Source: UBA1672 sp050633285 (GTDB lineage Bacteria; Pseudomonadota; Alphaproteobacteria; Micavibrionales; Micavibrionaceae). Taken from it: a stretch of 64,000 bases of DNA. A program made the position numbers and the translations under genes. Numbering within the stretch: the stretch's first letter is position 1; each line of letters opens with the position of its first letter. The notes beneath the pieces are model-generated. The model worked only from the letters and a program-made list of their open reading frames with translations, had not been told where the DNA came from and searched no databases. Positions 49,621 to 58,954 of the stretch are shown in pieces. Where the stretch lies: contig JBOEGG010000002.1 of assembly GCA_050633285.1 (NCBI GenBank), positions 62,001 to 126,000 on the forward strand, given 5' to 3'.

Positions 49621-50592
49621 TTATATATAAGGTGTAAAGAAGTCTTTCAGGGCGTTACGGACATCATCCGGATCTTTCATTTTATTCAAATCACTACGAA
49701 AAGCAGCAGAGCCATCAAATCCGGTACAGTAAGAAGATAAATGTTTCCGTGCAAATGGGATGCCTTTACGTTCTCCATAATATTCTAAAATGGCATTATA
49801 ATGAGATAAGATCAGGGATAATTTTTCTTTTACGCTCGGCTCTGTGCCTATTGCGCCGTGGCGTAAATACTCCATAATTTGCCGAAGAATCCACGGTTTT
49901 CCTTGTGCTCCTCTGCCAACCATAACACCGTCCGCACCTGATTTCTTCATGGCTTTAATGGCATCTTCCGGGCTAAGAATATCGCCGTTCACGATAACGG
50001 GTATATTAATGGCATCTTTTGTTGCACGAACCGCCGCCCAATTTGCCTCTCCGTTATAAAGCTGATCGCGCGTACGCCCATGAACCGTAACCATCTGAAT
50101 GCCAATATCCTCTGCCTTTTTGGCCAAAGAAGGTGCATTTAAATGATCCTGATCCCAACCAAGGCGCATCTTAACAGTCACGGGGATGTCAACAGCGCGA
50201 ACTGTCTCTTCCATAATATGACATGCTAAATCCTCATCTTGCATAAGGGCAGAGCCTGCCATCTTTTTTACGACCTTCTTAACAGGGCATCCGAAATTAA
50301 TGTCAATGATGTCTGCACCGCGCTCTTCGTTCATTTGCGCCGCGCGTGCCATACTCTCAGGGTCGCATCCCGCCAGCTGTACTGCAATCGGGAACTCTTC
50401 CGTATATGTCTCGTTCATTTTGATAGAGTTGCTTGTCTCTTGGATCATTTCGCGACTGGCAATCATTTCTGAAAAAACCATGCCTGCACCATAACTTTTG
50501 ACCAAGCGACGAAAGGGTAAGTCGGATATACCCGACATTGGCGCCAAAAAGACAGGATCTTCGATATGTATGTCACCAATGTGAAAGGACAT
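49621..50592 (-). CDS. dusB: tRNA-dihydrouridine synthase B
   Basis: FMN-dependent enzyme reducing uridines in the tRNA D-loop. 323 residues; FLAPMSGISDLPFRRLVKS and INFGCPVKKVVKKMAGSAL (catalytic cysteine in the GCP motif, about residue 100) are DusB signatures, as are VKMRLGWD and GRTRDQLYNGEANW. Stands alone on the minus strand; upstream spacer is 70 nt to the FAD-linked oxidase gene. In many bacteria dusB is followed by fis or ntrB; neither is here. Confidence 0.94.
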   Translation of the reverse strand: MSFHIGDIHIEDPVFLAPMSGISDLPFRRLVKSYGAGMVFSEMIASREMIQETSNSIKMNETYTEEFPIAVQLAGCDPESMARAAQMNEERGADIIDINFGCPVKKVVKKMAGSALMQDEDLACHIMEETVRAVDIPVTVKMRLGWDQDHLNAPSLAKKAEDIGIQMVTVHGRTRDQLYNGEANWAAVRATKDAINIPVIVNGDILSPEDAIKAMKKSGADGVMVGRGAQGKPWILRQIMEYLRHGAIGTEPSVKEKLSLILSHYNAILEYYGERKGIPFARKHLSSYCTGFDGSAAFRSDLNKMKDPDDVRNALKDFFTPYI

Positions 50593-50662
50593 TGCGGTAA
50601 ACTCTTTTTATCTCACAGATTTCGTGCGCATTTCTTACCATAGCAACGCACCAAATAACAAA

Positions 50663-52078
50663 TTAAAGATCAACGGTGCCGATAGGTGCAGGGGCAATTG
50701 CGTGTTTAATGGCGGATGTAAGCGTACGGATTTCATCCGAGGTGTATTTGTTATACGCATCTTGTACTTTGCGCCCTAATGCATGTTCCGCACTATAGCT
50801 GCCTTCAAAATCAAGAACCGCGCGGTCATTCATCCATGCACGTAGAGTTTTTTCATATGCTTCGTCCTGTGCTCTTGGATCGTTTTTATCGAGCACCAAA
50901 GAACAATGCATTGCCCCATCTCCAACATGTCCGAAATCGCAAAGTGTAAGCTCCGGATAATGTTGTGCGAGTTGTTCGGCAATAAAGTCACGAAAACGCA
51001 TAAGGTCACCGCGTTTAAAGGAAATGTCAAAGGCATAAAGCTTGCCTGACTTTTGCACCCCTTCAGACAAACTGTGGCGTAAGTCCCAGAGCTTGTCACT
51101 ATTGCCAATGAGAGCATTCTCCAGCAAGTCATCGCCGCGCTCCCATAATGCGCCAAGTACATTTTCTAAAACATCATCAAGGCTTTGCTCACCATCACGC
51201 ACCTGCCATGACCGACTTAATTCCACCAAGACGGCATATTCGGGTATTTCATCTTGTCCGAAGGGGGAGGGTAATGACGGGCAATGATGAAGCGCCGCGC
51301 GTATCGCATTCCCTGACATGCCTTCAAACGCACTTAAATATGTACCGCATGATTTTTCTATCTCACTTAACAAAGTGTTGAGTGCCTGTGGAGATGATGG
51401 AATAAGAAGCGCCGATGCGCTTTGTTGTGGTAAAGGGGAGAGCCGTATAATGGCCTCTGTTACAATGCCATACGCACCGCATGTTCCAATGAAGAGCTGT
51501 TTGGCATCTAATCCCGTATTGTTCTTATGCAAAGGACATAATACATCAATGATTGTTCCATGCTCATCCGGTAGCACAGCCTTAAGCCCAAGGGTATACT
51601 CGCGCATGCCGCGATATTTTAAAAAGCGTGAACCACCTGTGTTTGTTGAGATCATACCGCCAATGCATGGATCAGAGCCAAGATCTATAGGAATGAATAA
51701 TTGATGCTCTTCGGTGACTGTATTAACGGATGAAAGCCGTACACCTCCGCCTACATGTGCAGATTGATTGATGGTATCAATCTCAAAAATTTTATTGAGG
51801 CGTTCTAAGCTTAGAACAATTTGTGTCCCGCTTTCATCCGGAACAGAGCCACCGACTAGACCGGTATTCCCTGATTGCGGGATGATGTGAAGCTGATGAG
51901 AAGCACAATATGCAATTGTGTCAGAGACTTCTTCCGTGGTCGCAGGTCGTAAAACACAAAGTGCCTTGCCAAGGTCACCGCGCGCACCTGTCTCGTACCC
52001 TGTAATATTATTCTCGGTGAATAATGCACCCTTATCTCCCAGTAGTGATAGGAAATATTCTTTATGTGTTTGATCCAT
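50663..52078 (-). CDS. FAD-linked oxidase, D-2-hydroxyacid dehydrogenase type
   Basis: 471-residue flavoprotein of the GlcD / D-lactate / D-2-hydroxyglutarate dehydrogenase group. The PCMH FAD-binding domain covers about 35-215 with HIIPQSGNTGLVGGSVPDE; the C-terminal oxidase domain contains DFGHVGDGAMHCSLVL, whose histidine and carboxylates form the active site, and the ending FEGSYSAEHALGRKV. The length matches D-2-hydroxyglutarate dehydrogenase. Translation from 52078 is chosen since the longer frame overlaps the kinase gene. It lies 10 nt after a hybrid kinase gene, so both are on one transcript; the sensory link to the oxidase substrate is an inference. Confidence 0.85.
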   Translation of the reverse strand: MDQTHKEYFLSLLGDKGALFTENNITGYETGARGDLGKALCVLRPATTEEVSDTIAYCASHQLHIIPQSGNTGLVGGSVPDESGTQIVLSLERLNKIFEIDTINQSAHVGGGVRLSSVNTVTEEHQLFIPIDLGSDPCIGGMISTNTGGSRFLKYRGMREYTLGLKAVLPDEHGTIIDVLCPLHKNNTGLDAKQLFIGTCGAYGIVTEAIIRLSPLPQQSASALLIPSSPQALNTLLSEIEKSCGTYLSAFEGMSGNAIRAALHHCPSLPSPFGQDEIPEYAVLVELSRSWQVRDGEQSLDDVLENVLGALWERGDDLLENALIGNSDKLWDLRHSLSEGVQKSGKLYAFDISFKRGDLMRFRDFIAEQLAQHYPELTLCDFGHVGDGAMHCSLVLDKNDPRAQDEAYEKTLRAWMNDRAVLDFEGSYSAEHALGRKVQDAYNKYTSDEIRTLTSAIKHAIAPAPIGTVDL

Positions 52079-52088
52079 AATTACAAAC

Positions 52089-53672
52089 TTACAACTTGCC
52101 GATAACCTGACCTGATTGTAAGGCCTTTTGAATTTCTTGCAAGAGCGCATCAGGTTTATACGGTTTGTTTAAGATTGTATATTCACTGAGTAAGTTGACA
52201 TCCGGTATAGAGGCTTGGATATAGCCGGTTGTGAAGAGAATAGGGATATTAGGGCGTAATACCAACGCACGCGCGGCCAACTGTACCCCATTCATTTCAC
52301 CGGGCATCATGATGTCAGTGAAGAGCAAGTCCAGATGTTGGTTTTCATCCTGAAGTATCTCCAAGGCTTCGCTTGCGTCGGATGCCTGTAAAACAGTGTA
52401 GCCATGGCCTTTTAAGATCATCGCAGCAAGGTTCTTAATTTCCTCCTCATCTTCAACAACCAGAATGGTTTCTTGCCCATCAGTGATGGTCACCTTTGTT
52501 TCAGTAATTGATAGCTTGGAGACTTCTTCTGATGAAGATTTAGGGAAGTAAATTATGAATTCTGTGCCCTGACCAAGGCGGCTGTTAATTTCAACTGTGC
52601 CACCACATTCTCTGATAAATCCATAAGCTGTACTCATACCCAGACCAGTGCCTTTGCCCACCTCTTTTGTGGTGAAAAAAGGGTCGAATATTTTATCTTG
52701 TATCTCTTTGGAAATGCCGATTCCTGTATCCGTAATACTGAGGCAAACATAATCTCCGGGTGATATATTGAGCTTTTGTGCTCTGTTGGGGGGGATTGAG
52801 GTATTGTATGTTTGTAGGGACAACGTACCACCATCCGGCATGGCATCACGGGCATTCGCCGAAATGTTTATAACCATATGCTCAAGTTGAGCCGGGTCAA
52901 GATTCGTAAGCCATAAGTCGTCCGCAAAATTATTTAGAATTGTGACGGCTTGCCCGATTGTCCGTTTTAGCAAATCTCCCATACTGTTAAGGAGATCGTT
53001 CAGATCAGATGGCTCGGGGTTAAGGCTTCTATGGTGTGAAAAGGCCATAAGGTGTTCTACAAGGTCTGCCCCGCGTTCTGCCGCTTTTTCAATAGTTTTG
53101 GATTTGCGCAAAAAGCCTTCTTGTTCAAACTCATCATTTTCTAAAATATCTTGCATTAAGCGCGTATTACCCAAAATGATCGTCAAGATATTATTAAAGT
53201 CATGGGCAATGCCGCCAGTTAACTTTCCAAGTGCTTCAAGCTTCTGAGAGTGGTTGAGTTTTAACTTTGTTTCATTCTGGTTGCGTTTAATATTAAAAAC
53301 ATGCCGCGCTTTTTCAATCGCCATCATTAGGCTATCTGGCGTGAGATGGTTTTTTGTTAAATAATCCTGTGCGCCATATTGTATGGCATCAATAATAATA
53401 GACTCATGTCCTTGACCCGTCAGAACAACAACAGGGAAGGGGGCAAGCTCTGTCTCCGGATTGTAAATTTTCTTTAAAAGGTCAATGCCGTCGATATCCG
53501 GAAGCATGTAATCAATGAATACACAGTCATATTCATGTGCCTTAATACGTTCTAATCCCTGAGTACCATTTGATGCCTCATCAATTTCCAGATCCATCGC
53601 AGTTTCATGGGCGATATACCTGAAAAGAGTTCTATCGGTAAGATCATCATCAATAAGTAAGACCTGAACCAT
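52089..53672 (-). CDS. REC-HisKA-HATPase-REC hybrid histidine kinase
   Basis: 527-residue soluble signalling protein. Receiver at 1-122 with phosphoacceptor Asp54 (VFIDYMLPDIDG); dimerisation/phosphotransfer segment with His157 in GGIAHDFNNILTIILGN; ATPase with N-box NISANARDAMPD (269-280), G1 DTGIGI (315-320) and G2 GKGTGLG (339-345); second receiver about 400-515 with Asp453 in LLFTDIMMPGEMNG. No sensor or membrane domain, so input must come via the first receiver. The HDFNN-type H-box is common in alphaproteobacterial hybrid kinases. It overlaps nothing but lies 10 nt before the FAD oxidase gene. Targets unknown. Confidence 0.92.
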   Translation of the reverse strand: MVQVLLIDDDLTDRTLFRYIAHETAMDLEIDEASNGTQGLERIKAHEYDCVFIDYMLPDIDGIDLLKKIYNPETELAPFPVVVLTGQGHESIIIDAIQYGAQDYLTKNHLTPDSLMMAIEKARHVFNIKRNQNETKLKLNHSQKLEALGKLTGGIAHDFNNILTIILGNTRLMQDILENDEFEQEGFLRKSKTIEKAAERGADLVEHLMAFSHHRSLNPEPSDLNDLLNSMGDLLKRTIGQAVTILNNFADDLWLTNLDPAQLEHMVINISANARDAMPDGGTLSLQTYNTSIPPNRAQKLNISPGDYVCLSITDTGIGISKEIQDKIFDPFFTTKEVGKGTGLGMSTAYGFIRECGGTVEINSRLGQGTEFIIYFPKSSSEEVSKLSITETKVTITDGQETILVVEDEEEIKNLAAMILKGHGYTVLQASDASEALEILQDENQHLDLLFTDIMMPGEMNGVQLAARALVLRPNIPILFTTGYIQASIPDVNLLSEYTILNKPYKPDALLQEIQKALQSGQVIGKL

Positions 53673-53793
53673 TGGTGTTTCCTAGTGTTTATATGCATTT
53701 TTGCTATATTAACATGAACTGATATAGCTAAGCCATTGGAAACAATTATTCTTGTTTACGAATTGTTAATAACTTTTGGCTATCTTGAAGATG

Positions 53794-53807
53794 AGTATTA
53801 TGATACT
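53794..53807. promoter_or_regulatory. 5-4-5 inverted repeat upstream of the pilin-like gene
   Basis: AGTAT-TATG-ATACT, directly followed by TTGACT (53808-53813), a possible -35. No good -10 is visible at the right distance. It is the only obvious symmetric element in the 214-nt spacer before the pilin-like gene. An operator role is a guess. Confidence 0.35.
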
Positions 53808-53886
53808 TTGACTAAGTTAAAGTTCTTTAGCACTCCACCGTTATTAAAATTTTTGACTTTTTAACTCAGCACAAGAGGGATTAGAT

Positions 53887-54384
53887 ATGCGTATTATGAA
53901 AAAATTAGCTTTGGTAGGTATGGCAGGTTTGGGTACTGTTGCAGTATCTCAGGCACAAGCAGCAGACGTTACAGGTAACGCATCTGCAACTATTCAGCAG
54001 GCAATTGCTTTAAGCGAAGACACTGCAATGAATTTTGCAACAATTGTTGCAGACCCAACAGGTGATGTTGTTACATTGACTGCTGCGGGTGGTGTTACCG
54101 GTACAGGTGCATCAACATTTACAGGAACACCTGATGCAGGTGCGTTTTCTGCAACAGGTACACCAAGTGCAGCTGTTACAGTTTCATTCAGCTCAGGTGA
54201 TACATTAACTGGTCCGGGTGCCGCTATGGGTCTTGGTACTTTTACAACGGATGCCGGTGGTTCACCTGCGTTTGATGGTTCTGGTAACCTTGCTTTTAAC
54301 GTTGGTGCAAACCTTACAGTTAACGCTGGTCAGGTTGGCGGTGCGTATGCAGGGACATACACACTGACTGTTGATTACCAATAA
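53887..54384 (+). CDS. DUF4402 pilin-like secreted protein, major
   Basis: 165 residues: signal peptide (KLALVGMAGLGTVAVSQAQA), then a Thr/Gly/Ala-rich beta domain that fits DUF4402, with NFATIV, GNLAFNVGANLTVNAGQVGG and the closing YTLTVDYQ. No cysteine in the mature part. Codons are notably restricted (many GCA, GGT, ACA), as for a highly expressed structural protein. Its ribosome site GAGGG is strong. A perfect terminator follows, before the chaperone gene, so the subunit should be made in excess over chaperone and usher. Likely the main subunit of a surface fibre; a surface adhesin is the alternative. Confidence 0.8.
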   Translation: MRIMKKLALVGMAGLGTVAVSQAQAADVTGNASATIQQAIALSEDTAMNFATIVADPTGDVVTLTAAGGVTGTGASTFTGTPDAGAFSATGTPSAAVTVSFSSGDTLTGPGAAMGLGTFTTDAGGSPAFDGSGNLAFNVGANLTVNAGQVGGAYAGTYTLTVDYQ

Positions 54385-54404
54385 TATTGAATTGCTCAAC
54401 GAAG

Positions 54405-54436
54405 ACGCTCCATGATATGTTTCATGGAGCGTTTTT
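54405..54436 (+). terminator. terminator between the pilin-like and chaperone genes
   Basis: ACGCTCCATGA (54405-54415) pairs perfectly with TCATGGAGCGT (54422-54432), 6-nt loop, then TTTTTC. A strong intrinsic terminator lying inside the apparent operon, likely setting a high subunit to chaperone/usher ratio by partial read-through, unless the chaperone has its own promoter. Confidence 0.9.
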
Positions 54437-54461
54437 CTGTATATTTTTGAGGATATAAATT

Positions 54462-55280
54462 ATGTCACGTTTGCTATTAGGGTTTTTGTCTTTACTCGTT
54501 TTTATTGGGTCTACACCTACCGTTTATGCACAAGGTGCAAAAGGGTTGGTTATCACGCCTAAGCGTGTTGTTTTTGAGGAAGGGCAAAAAATTGTCGAGG
54601 TTCTGCTCGCAAATCGCGGTAACTCTGAAGAAAAATTCAGAATATCTATCGTAAATAAAGCGATGCAGGAAAATGGACAATTATCTGATGCGACGACACC
54701 TGCGCAAGGCGAGTTGTTTTTTAAGGAGCACTTGAGATATAGTCCAAGGCAGATTGTTCTTGGGCCCAAACAAACGCAAAAAGTACGTTTGATGGCGCGT
54801 TTAAAATCTGATGCAAAAGATGGGGAATACCGTTCTCACCTTTTGATTCAAGAAATCCCTAAAGCTGCACCACCGGAAAATGTTGGTGGTGATAAGCAAG
54901 GTGACCTTGGTGTGAATGTGACGGCAGTGTTCGGGATATCTTTACCTGTGATTATTCGTAAAGGTGAGCTGTCTGCAGAAGCATCACTGTCCACACCTAA
55001 AATAGAAAAAATCGGGGATAATACGTTTTTGACTGTTGCATTAAACAGGTCAGGAACAAAATCTTTCATTGGAACAGCAAATGTTTTTGCAGATTCGCAA
55101 AAAGTTGGTATCCTAAGGAATGTTGCAGTTTATCTGTCAACCCCTCGTCGAATCATTTCTATCAAGCTAGATCCTGAGCGTGCCAAAAATTTATCCGGTA
55201 AAAATATTCGCATCACATTCGGTGCTGAAGATGAAAATGAAGACGCTCCGTCTACGGAGCTGTCCTTTACCGCGCCATAA
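54462..55280 (+). CDS. PapD-like periplasmic pilus chaperone
   Basis: 272 residues with a signal peptide (FLSLLVFIGSTPTVYAQG). The first domain resembles PapD: VITPKRVVFEEGQKIVEVLLANRGN, and in the F1-G1 region SPRQIVLGPKQTQKVRLMAR, including the RxIxLxPxxxQ pattern; the second domain is a looser immunoglobulin fold. This chaperone would cap DUF4402-type subunits by strand complementation. It overlaps the usher start by 44-50 nt and follows the pilin terminator by 25 nt. A ribosome site GAGG lies 9 nt before the ATG. Confidence 0.85.
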   Translation: MSRLLLGFLSLLVFIGSTPTVYAQGAKGLVITPKRVVFEEGQKIVEVLLANRGNSEEKFRISIVNKAMQENGQLSDATTPAQGELFFKEHLRYSPRQIVLGPKQTQKVRLMARLKSDAKDGEYRSHLLIQEIPKAAPPENVGGDKQGDLGVNVTAVFGISLPVIIRKGELSAEASLSTPKIEKIGDNTFLTVALNRSGTKSFIGTANVFADSQKVGILRNVAVYLSTPRRIISIKLDPERAKNLSGKNIRITFGAEDENEDAPSTELSFTAP

Positions 55281-58200
55281 ACTTGCCCTTTATTTGGTGT
55301 GCTTTACATGTTTAAGCGCGCCATTTCCAACATTCGCCCAAGGGGATGAAAATGTCTCTGCGCTATCTGCTGTCAATGCACCCGCACTTGCTGATGGAAT
55401 TGTAAGGTCTGTTGATGAAATTGTTGTGCGTCCCGATGAAGATTTATTGATCTTTACCCTTAATTTGGGGCGGACTGTTCTTCTGGATGCGCTGCTGACA
55501 TATGAGGACTTGGACAGTGGTAAATATTACATACCCCTCATAGATTTCTTTGAAACATTGGAATTCCCTATTCAAGTGGATGAAGAAGCGTTAAGTGCTA
55601 CAGGATGGTTTTTGAGTGAGGATAGGGTCTTCTCCCTTAATCTGCGTGAGGGGATCGTTGATGTATCAGGCACAAGATATTTCCTTGATCCAAAAGAGAT
55701 AGAGCGACATGAGGATGGTATTTATGTCTCGTTAGAAGAGCTTCAAAAATGGTTCCCTGTTACACTGGATGTAGATTTTTCTCAGCTCGCCGTTGTTGTA
55801 AAGTCATTAGAGCCTTTGCCAATAGAAATACGATTGGCCCGTGATATAAAAAGGCAGGAAATTGATAAGGCTGTGCAGTTACGTCACAGGCAACACCCCA
55901 TTGAAGATGCGCCCGCGCCTGCATTTGGATTTCCCTTTATGAATACAACGGCACAGTTAAGTTATGAAGATACACAAGGCACTGAGAAATCATTATCTGC
56001 CAGTGTAACCACACTGGCCTCCGCCATTGTTGCAGGGCAGGACTTCTTGGTAAGTGTTAATGAAAGCACTGCAGATGATGAGGGTGCAGATGTACGTGCT
56101 TCTATAGGTTTGAAAGCACCTGATAACAACTTGTTTGGCGTCGGTGGGAGTGAGTATAAGCTAGGTGACGTGAATACGGCCAATATTCCTTTCCTTGCAA
56201 CAGGATCAGCCGGGCGTGGTGTTTCATTCTCTACAATGCCTTTGAATGCATCGCCAGGTGTACAATCCGGTAACGTGCAATTGCGTGGTGAGCTACCGGT
56301 CGGGTATCAGGTGGATATCATGCGTAATGGCCAACTTATTGGTTTTCTGGATGAGCCTGATAGTAATGGGGAATATATTTTCGACGTTGATGTCTTGCCG
56401 GGTTTAAACATATTTGAGTTGGTGTTCTATGGGCCGCAAGGGCAAAAAGAGACACGGGAAGAGCGTTTCTACGTGCCATCTAACCCAGTGAAAAAGGGTG
56501 CTTTTGGCTTCAAAACGGATGTTATTCAAGATGATACAAACTTATTTACAAATCGTGGGGCAAATAATGAAGATCAAGGGGAGTATCGCGTTGTAACTGA
56601 GGCACAGTATGGTCTGACAGGTACGTCATCTCTTTACGGTGCATTCGCCGATTTATCTGTAGAGGGGGATCGTAAGCGTTATGGGTTATTACGGTATAGT
56701 CAATCTCTAAAGGGTGTTAGGGCAGACCTGTCTTATGCGCATCTTGCAGGCCAAGGCTATGCGGCCGGAGTGCGCTTTCAAAGTATATTTAAGGGAATAA
56801 GTTGGCAGGTACAGCATGAATATTATCAAGATTTCCTGTCCGAGCAGACGTTACGATCGGGGCTTCGCGGGGAGCTAGAACACTCAACCAATGTGCGTCT
56901 GTCCGGCCTGTTGCCACTTGTTAAGAATATGCCCTTTTCGTTGCGTTTGGATAGATTGTCAAATCTTGAAGGGGTAGAGCGTTATGACTGGAACTTACGC
57001 CTAACCAATCATATTAAAAAATTACGAATTACTTCGGAGATAGACCAGCGCATAGAAAGCGAGCTAGATCGTGAAACAAACTTTAATCTACAAATCGGTT
57101 CACGTTACGATAATATAAGCCTGCGTGGCGCTTTGCGTTATGAGCTAGAGCCGGAATTCGTACTAAATACAGTGAGCTTCAACGCAGATTGGCGTATTGA
57201 CCCACGTAGGGTTCTACGTGCAGGTATTCGACGTTCAGGTTCGCAAGATCCCATACACACCCTAACATTGGGTGGTAGCTATCTTTTTGATCCGATGCAG
57301 GTGGGTATGAATGTTAGTTATGATGATAATGATGAATTACGCGCAGTCTTAAGTAGTAGCTTTAGCCTTGGTTATAACCCGTATAAAAGTAACGTATTTT
57401 TGACAAGGAAGAGAACGGCAGAAACGGCGATGTTTGCACCGCGCGCTTACTATGACAAAAATGGAAATTCCGAATTCGACGACGAGGATGAATGGTTAAA
57501 AGATATTCATTTTTCCGGCTCACGCGTGGATAGAAAAATTGCGACCAATGAAGAGGGGTATAGTTTACTGACCGGCATTGCGCCATATGCGCGTTCAACC
57601 CTTGAATTAAATTCATCGTCATTGCCTGACCCCTTTATGCGTTCTGTTGTTCCACCGCGCGATTATGTCCTGCGTCCGGGACAAATTGTACGCAAAGATT
57701 TTCCTGTGATTCTTGTTGGTGAAGTTGATGGCGATGTTTCTTTCTTCAAGGCGGGGTCAAAGCGTCCTGCGCAATCTATCTCTGTGCAACTGCTTGCAAA
57801 GGCTGGAGGGGAGGTCGTTGCGCAAGGGGCTAGCGAATATGATGGCTTTATCTGGCTTCAAGATGTCCCGATGGGGCAATATGAGGCGCGTGTAGACCCG
57901 CAACAGCTCAAGGAGCTTGGGTATTGTGATGTACCATCACAAGATGTCGTCCTGAATGTGGATGAGCCATTTTCTTCGGTTAACGAATTTGTTCTGTGGC
58001 CTAAACAAAAAGTTGATAATGTCAGTATTTATTTACTTCAGGATGCGACGTTAGAGCACGCGAACGCCTTGTGGGCTGATATGTTAACGTGGATCAAGGA
58101 CATATTCCTGGATCAAGATCAATACCCTGCAAGCTATATCATTGAGGCGAATGTTTCTGATGGGGGCGAGAAGTATAGTCTGATTTTGACGGATGTTAAG

Positions 58201-58437
58201 CAAGAGGATGCATCATTGATATGTGAAGGAATGGCGTTACATGATTATGAGTGCATTATCCAAGAAACACCCCTATGCCCCGCCAACGTCGTGGAAATTA
58301 AGCAAATACCAAGAGGCCCTGAAAATTTTGCGGTTAATACGCAAGATGGTACTGGCGAAGAGGGTGAGTTCTTGCTTGATGAGGGAAGTATTAAAGATAT
58401 TAGTGAAGAAGAATTACAAAAAATTATTGATAATTAA
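55231..58437 (+). CDS. usher-like outer-membrane protein
   Basis: 1068 residues from ATG 55231 (ATG 55237 possible) with a signal peptide (LALYLVCFTCLSAPFPTFA). A globular N-terminal region (about 40-200: YYIPLIDFFETLEFPIQVD) is followed by beta-rich sequence where LPVGYQVDIMRNGQLIGF and VDVLPGLNIFELVFYGPQG match the usher plug/barrel style, then a barrel (VLRAGIRRSGSQDPIHTL), a Ca-binding-like YDKNGNSEFDDEDEW, a carboxypeptidase-regulatory-like fold and an acidic tail. About 200 residues longer than FimD. The neighbouring chaperone and two DUF4402 subunits support an usher role, but weak similarity to classical ushers leaves this inferred. The end overlaps the minor subunit gene by 14 nt. 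Confidence 0.75.
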   Translation: MKMKTLRLRSCPLPRHKLALYLVCFTCLSAPFPTFAQGDENVSALSAVNAPALADGIVRSVDEIVVRPDEDLLIFTLNLGRTVLLDALLTYEDLDSGKYYIPLIDFFETLEFPIQVDEEALSATGWFLSEDRVFSLNLREGIVDVSGTRYFLDPKEIERHEDGIYVSLEELQKWFPVTLDVDFSQLAVVVKSLEPLPIEIRLARDIKRQEIDKAVQLRHRQHPIEDAPAPAFGFPFMNTTAQLSYEDTQGTEKSLSASVTTLASAIVAGQDFLVSVNESTADDEGADVRASIGLKAPDNNLFGVGGSEYKLGDVNTANIPFLATGSAGRGVSFSTMPLNASPGVQSGNVQLRGELPVGYQVDIMRNGQLIGFLDEPDSNGEYIFDVDVLPGLNIFELVFYGPQGQKETREERFYVPSNPVKKGAFGFKTDVIQDDTNLFTNRGANNEDQGEYRVVTEAQYGLTGTSSLYGAFADLSVEGDRKRYGLLRYSQSLKGVRADLSYAHLAGQGYAAGVRFQSIFKGISWQVQHEYYQDFLSEQTLRSGLRGELEHSTNVRLSGLLPLVKNMPFSLRLDRLSNLEGVERYDWNLRLTNHIKKLRITSEIDQRIESELDRETNFNLQIGSRYDNISLRGALRYELEPEFVLNTVSFNADWRIDPRRVLRAGIRRSGSQDPIHTLTLGGSYLFDPMQVGMNVSYDDNDELRAVLSSSFSLGYNPYKSNVFLTRKRTAETAMFAPRAYYDKNGNSEFDDEDEWLKDIHFSGSRVDRKIATNEEGYSLLTGIAPYARSTLELNSSSLPDPFMRSVVPPRDYVLRPGQIVRKDFPVILVGEVDGDVSFFKAGSKRPAQSISVQLLAKAGGEVVAQGASEYDGFIWLQDVPMGQYEARVDPQQLKELGYCDVPSQDVVLNVDEPFSSVNEFVLWPKQKVDNVSIYLLQDATLEHANALWADMLTWIKDIFLDQDQYPASYIIEANVSDGGEKYSLILTDVKQEDASLICEGMALHDYECIIQETPLCPANVVEIKQIPRGPENFAVNTQDGTGEEGEFLLDEGSIKDISEEELQKIIDN

Positions 58438-58954
58438 TTGTAATTTGATATGAGCCGGAATACACGCCAACAGCTTGATTTTCTGAAAGTGTTAAGTCCG
58501 CTCCAACATTGAAGATCAGGGTGCCGGATGCATCAAGAGTAGGGGTTGCCCCTGCATTATGTGTAAAGTTTGAAACTGTAATGGTGCTACCTCCGCCGGA
58601 TAATATAGCATCCTGAAAAGAAATACTTAGTGTTGAGTTTGGAGTGCCGTTCGCAGAAAACTGACCGCTGCGCGATATGGAGCCGCTATGAGAGGATGAG
58701 CTGCCTGCTGTCAGGTTACCTGCTGTACTCAAAGAAATTGTATCCGCAAGCCCGTTATTCGTCAGTATTGTTCCAAAATCCATACCCTGAACTTCGCTGA
58801 TTTGTATGAGTTGAAGAATCTCCACTGCTGCACTACCACTGGTTGTTGTTGCATGTGAAGGTTGTGATGTAAATGTGCCCTGTATACTGATAAAGGCAAA
58901 TGCAATAATGAGTGTTCTCACGTAATGAGATATAGTTGATGTGTCCCTGCTCAT
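58424..58954 (-). CDS. DUF4402 pilin-like secreted protein, minor
   Basis: 176 residues, converging on the usher gene with a 14-nt overlap. A signal-type N-terminus (TLIIAFAFISIQGTFTS) is followed by a DUF4402 domain: MDFGTIL, SISRSGQFSANGTPNSTL, LIFNVGADLTLSENQ and the closing YQITINYQ. It shares the F-N-V-G-A-x-L-T block with the subunit at 53887. It is Ser-rich and lacks the GCA/GGT-biased codon use, so it is probably expressed at a lower level, perhaps a tip or minor subunit. Transcribed from the AT-rich spacer 58955-59244. Confidence 0.75.
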   Translation of the reverse strand: MSRDTSTISHYVRTLIIAFAFISIQGTFTSQPSHATTTSGSAAVEILQLIQISEVQGMDFGTILTNNGLADTISLSTAGNLTAGSSSSHSGSISRSGQFSANGTPNSTLSISFQDAILSGGGSTITVSNFTHNAGATPTLDASGTLIFNVGADLTLSENQAVGVYSGSYQITINYQ

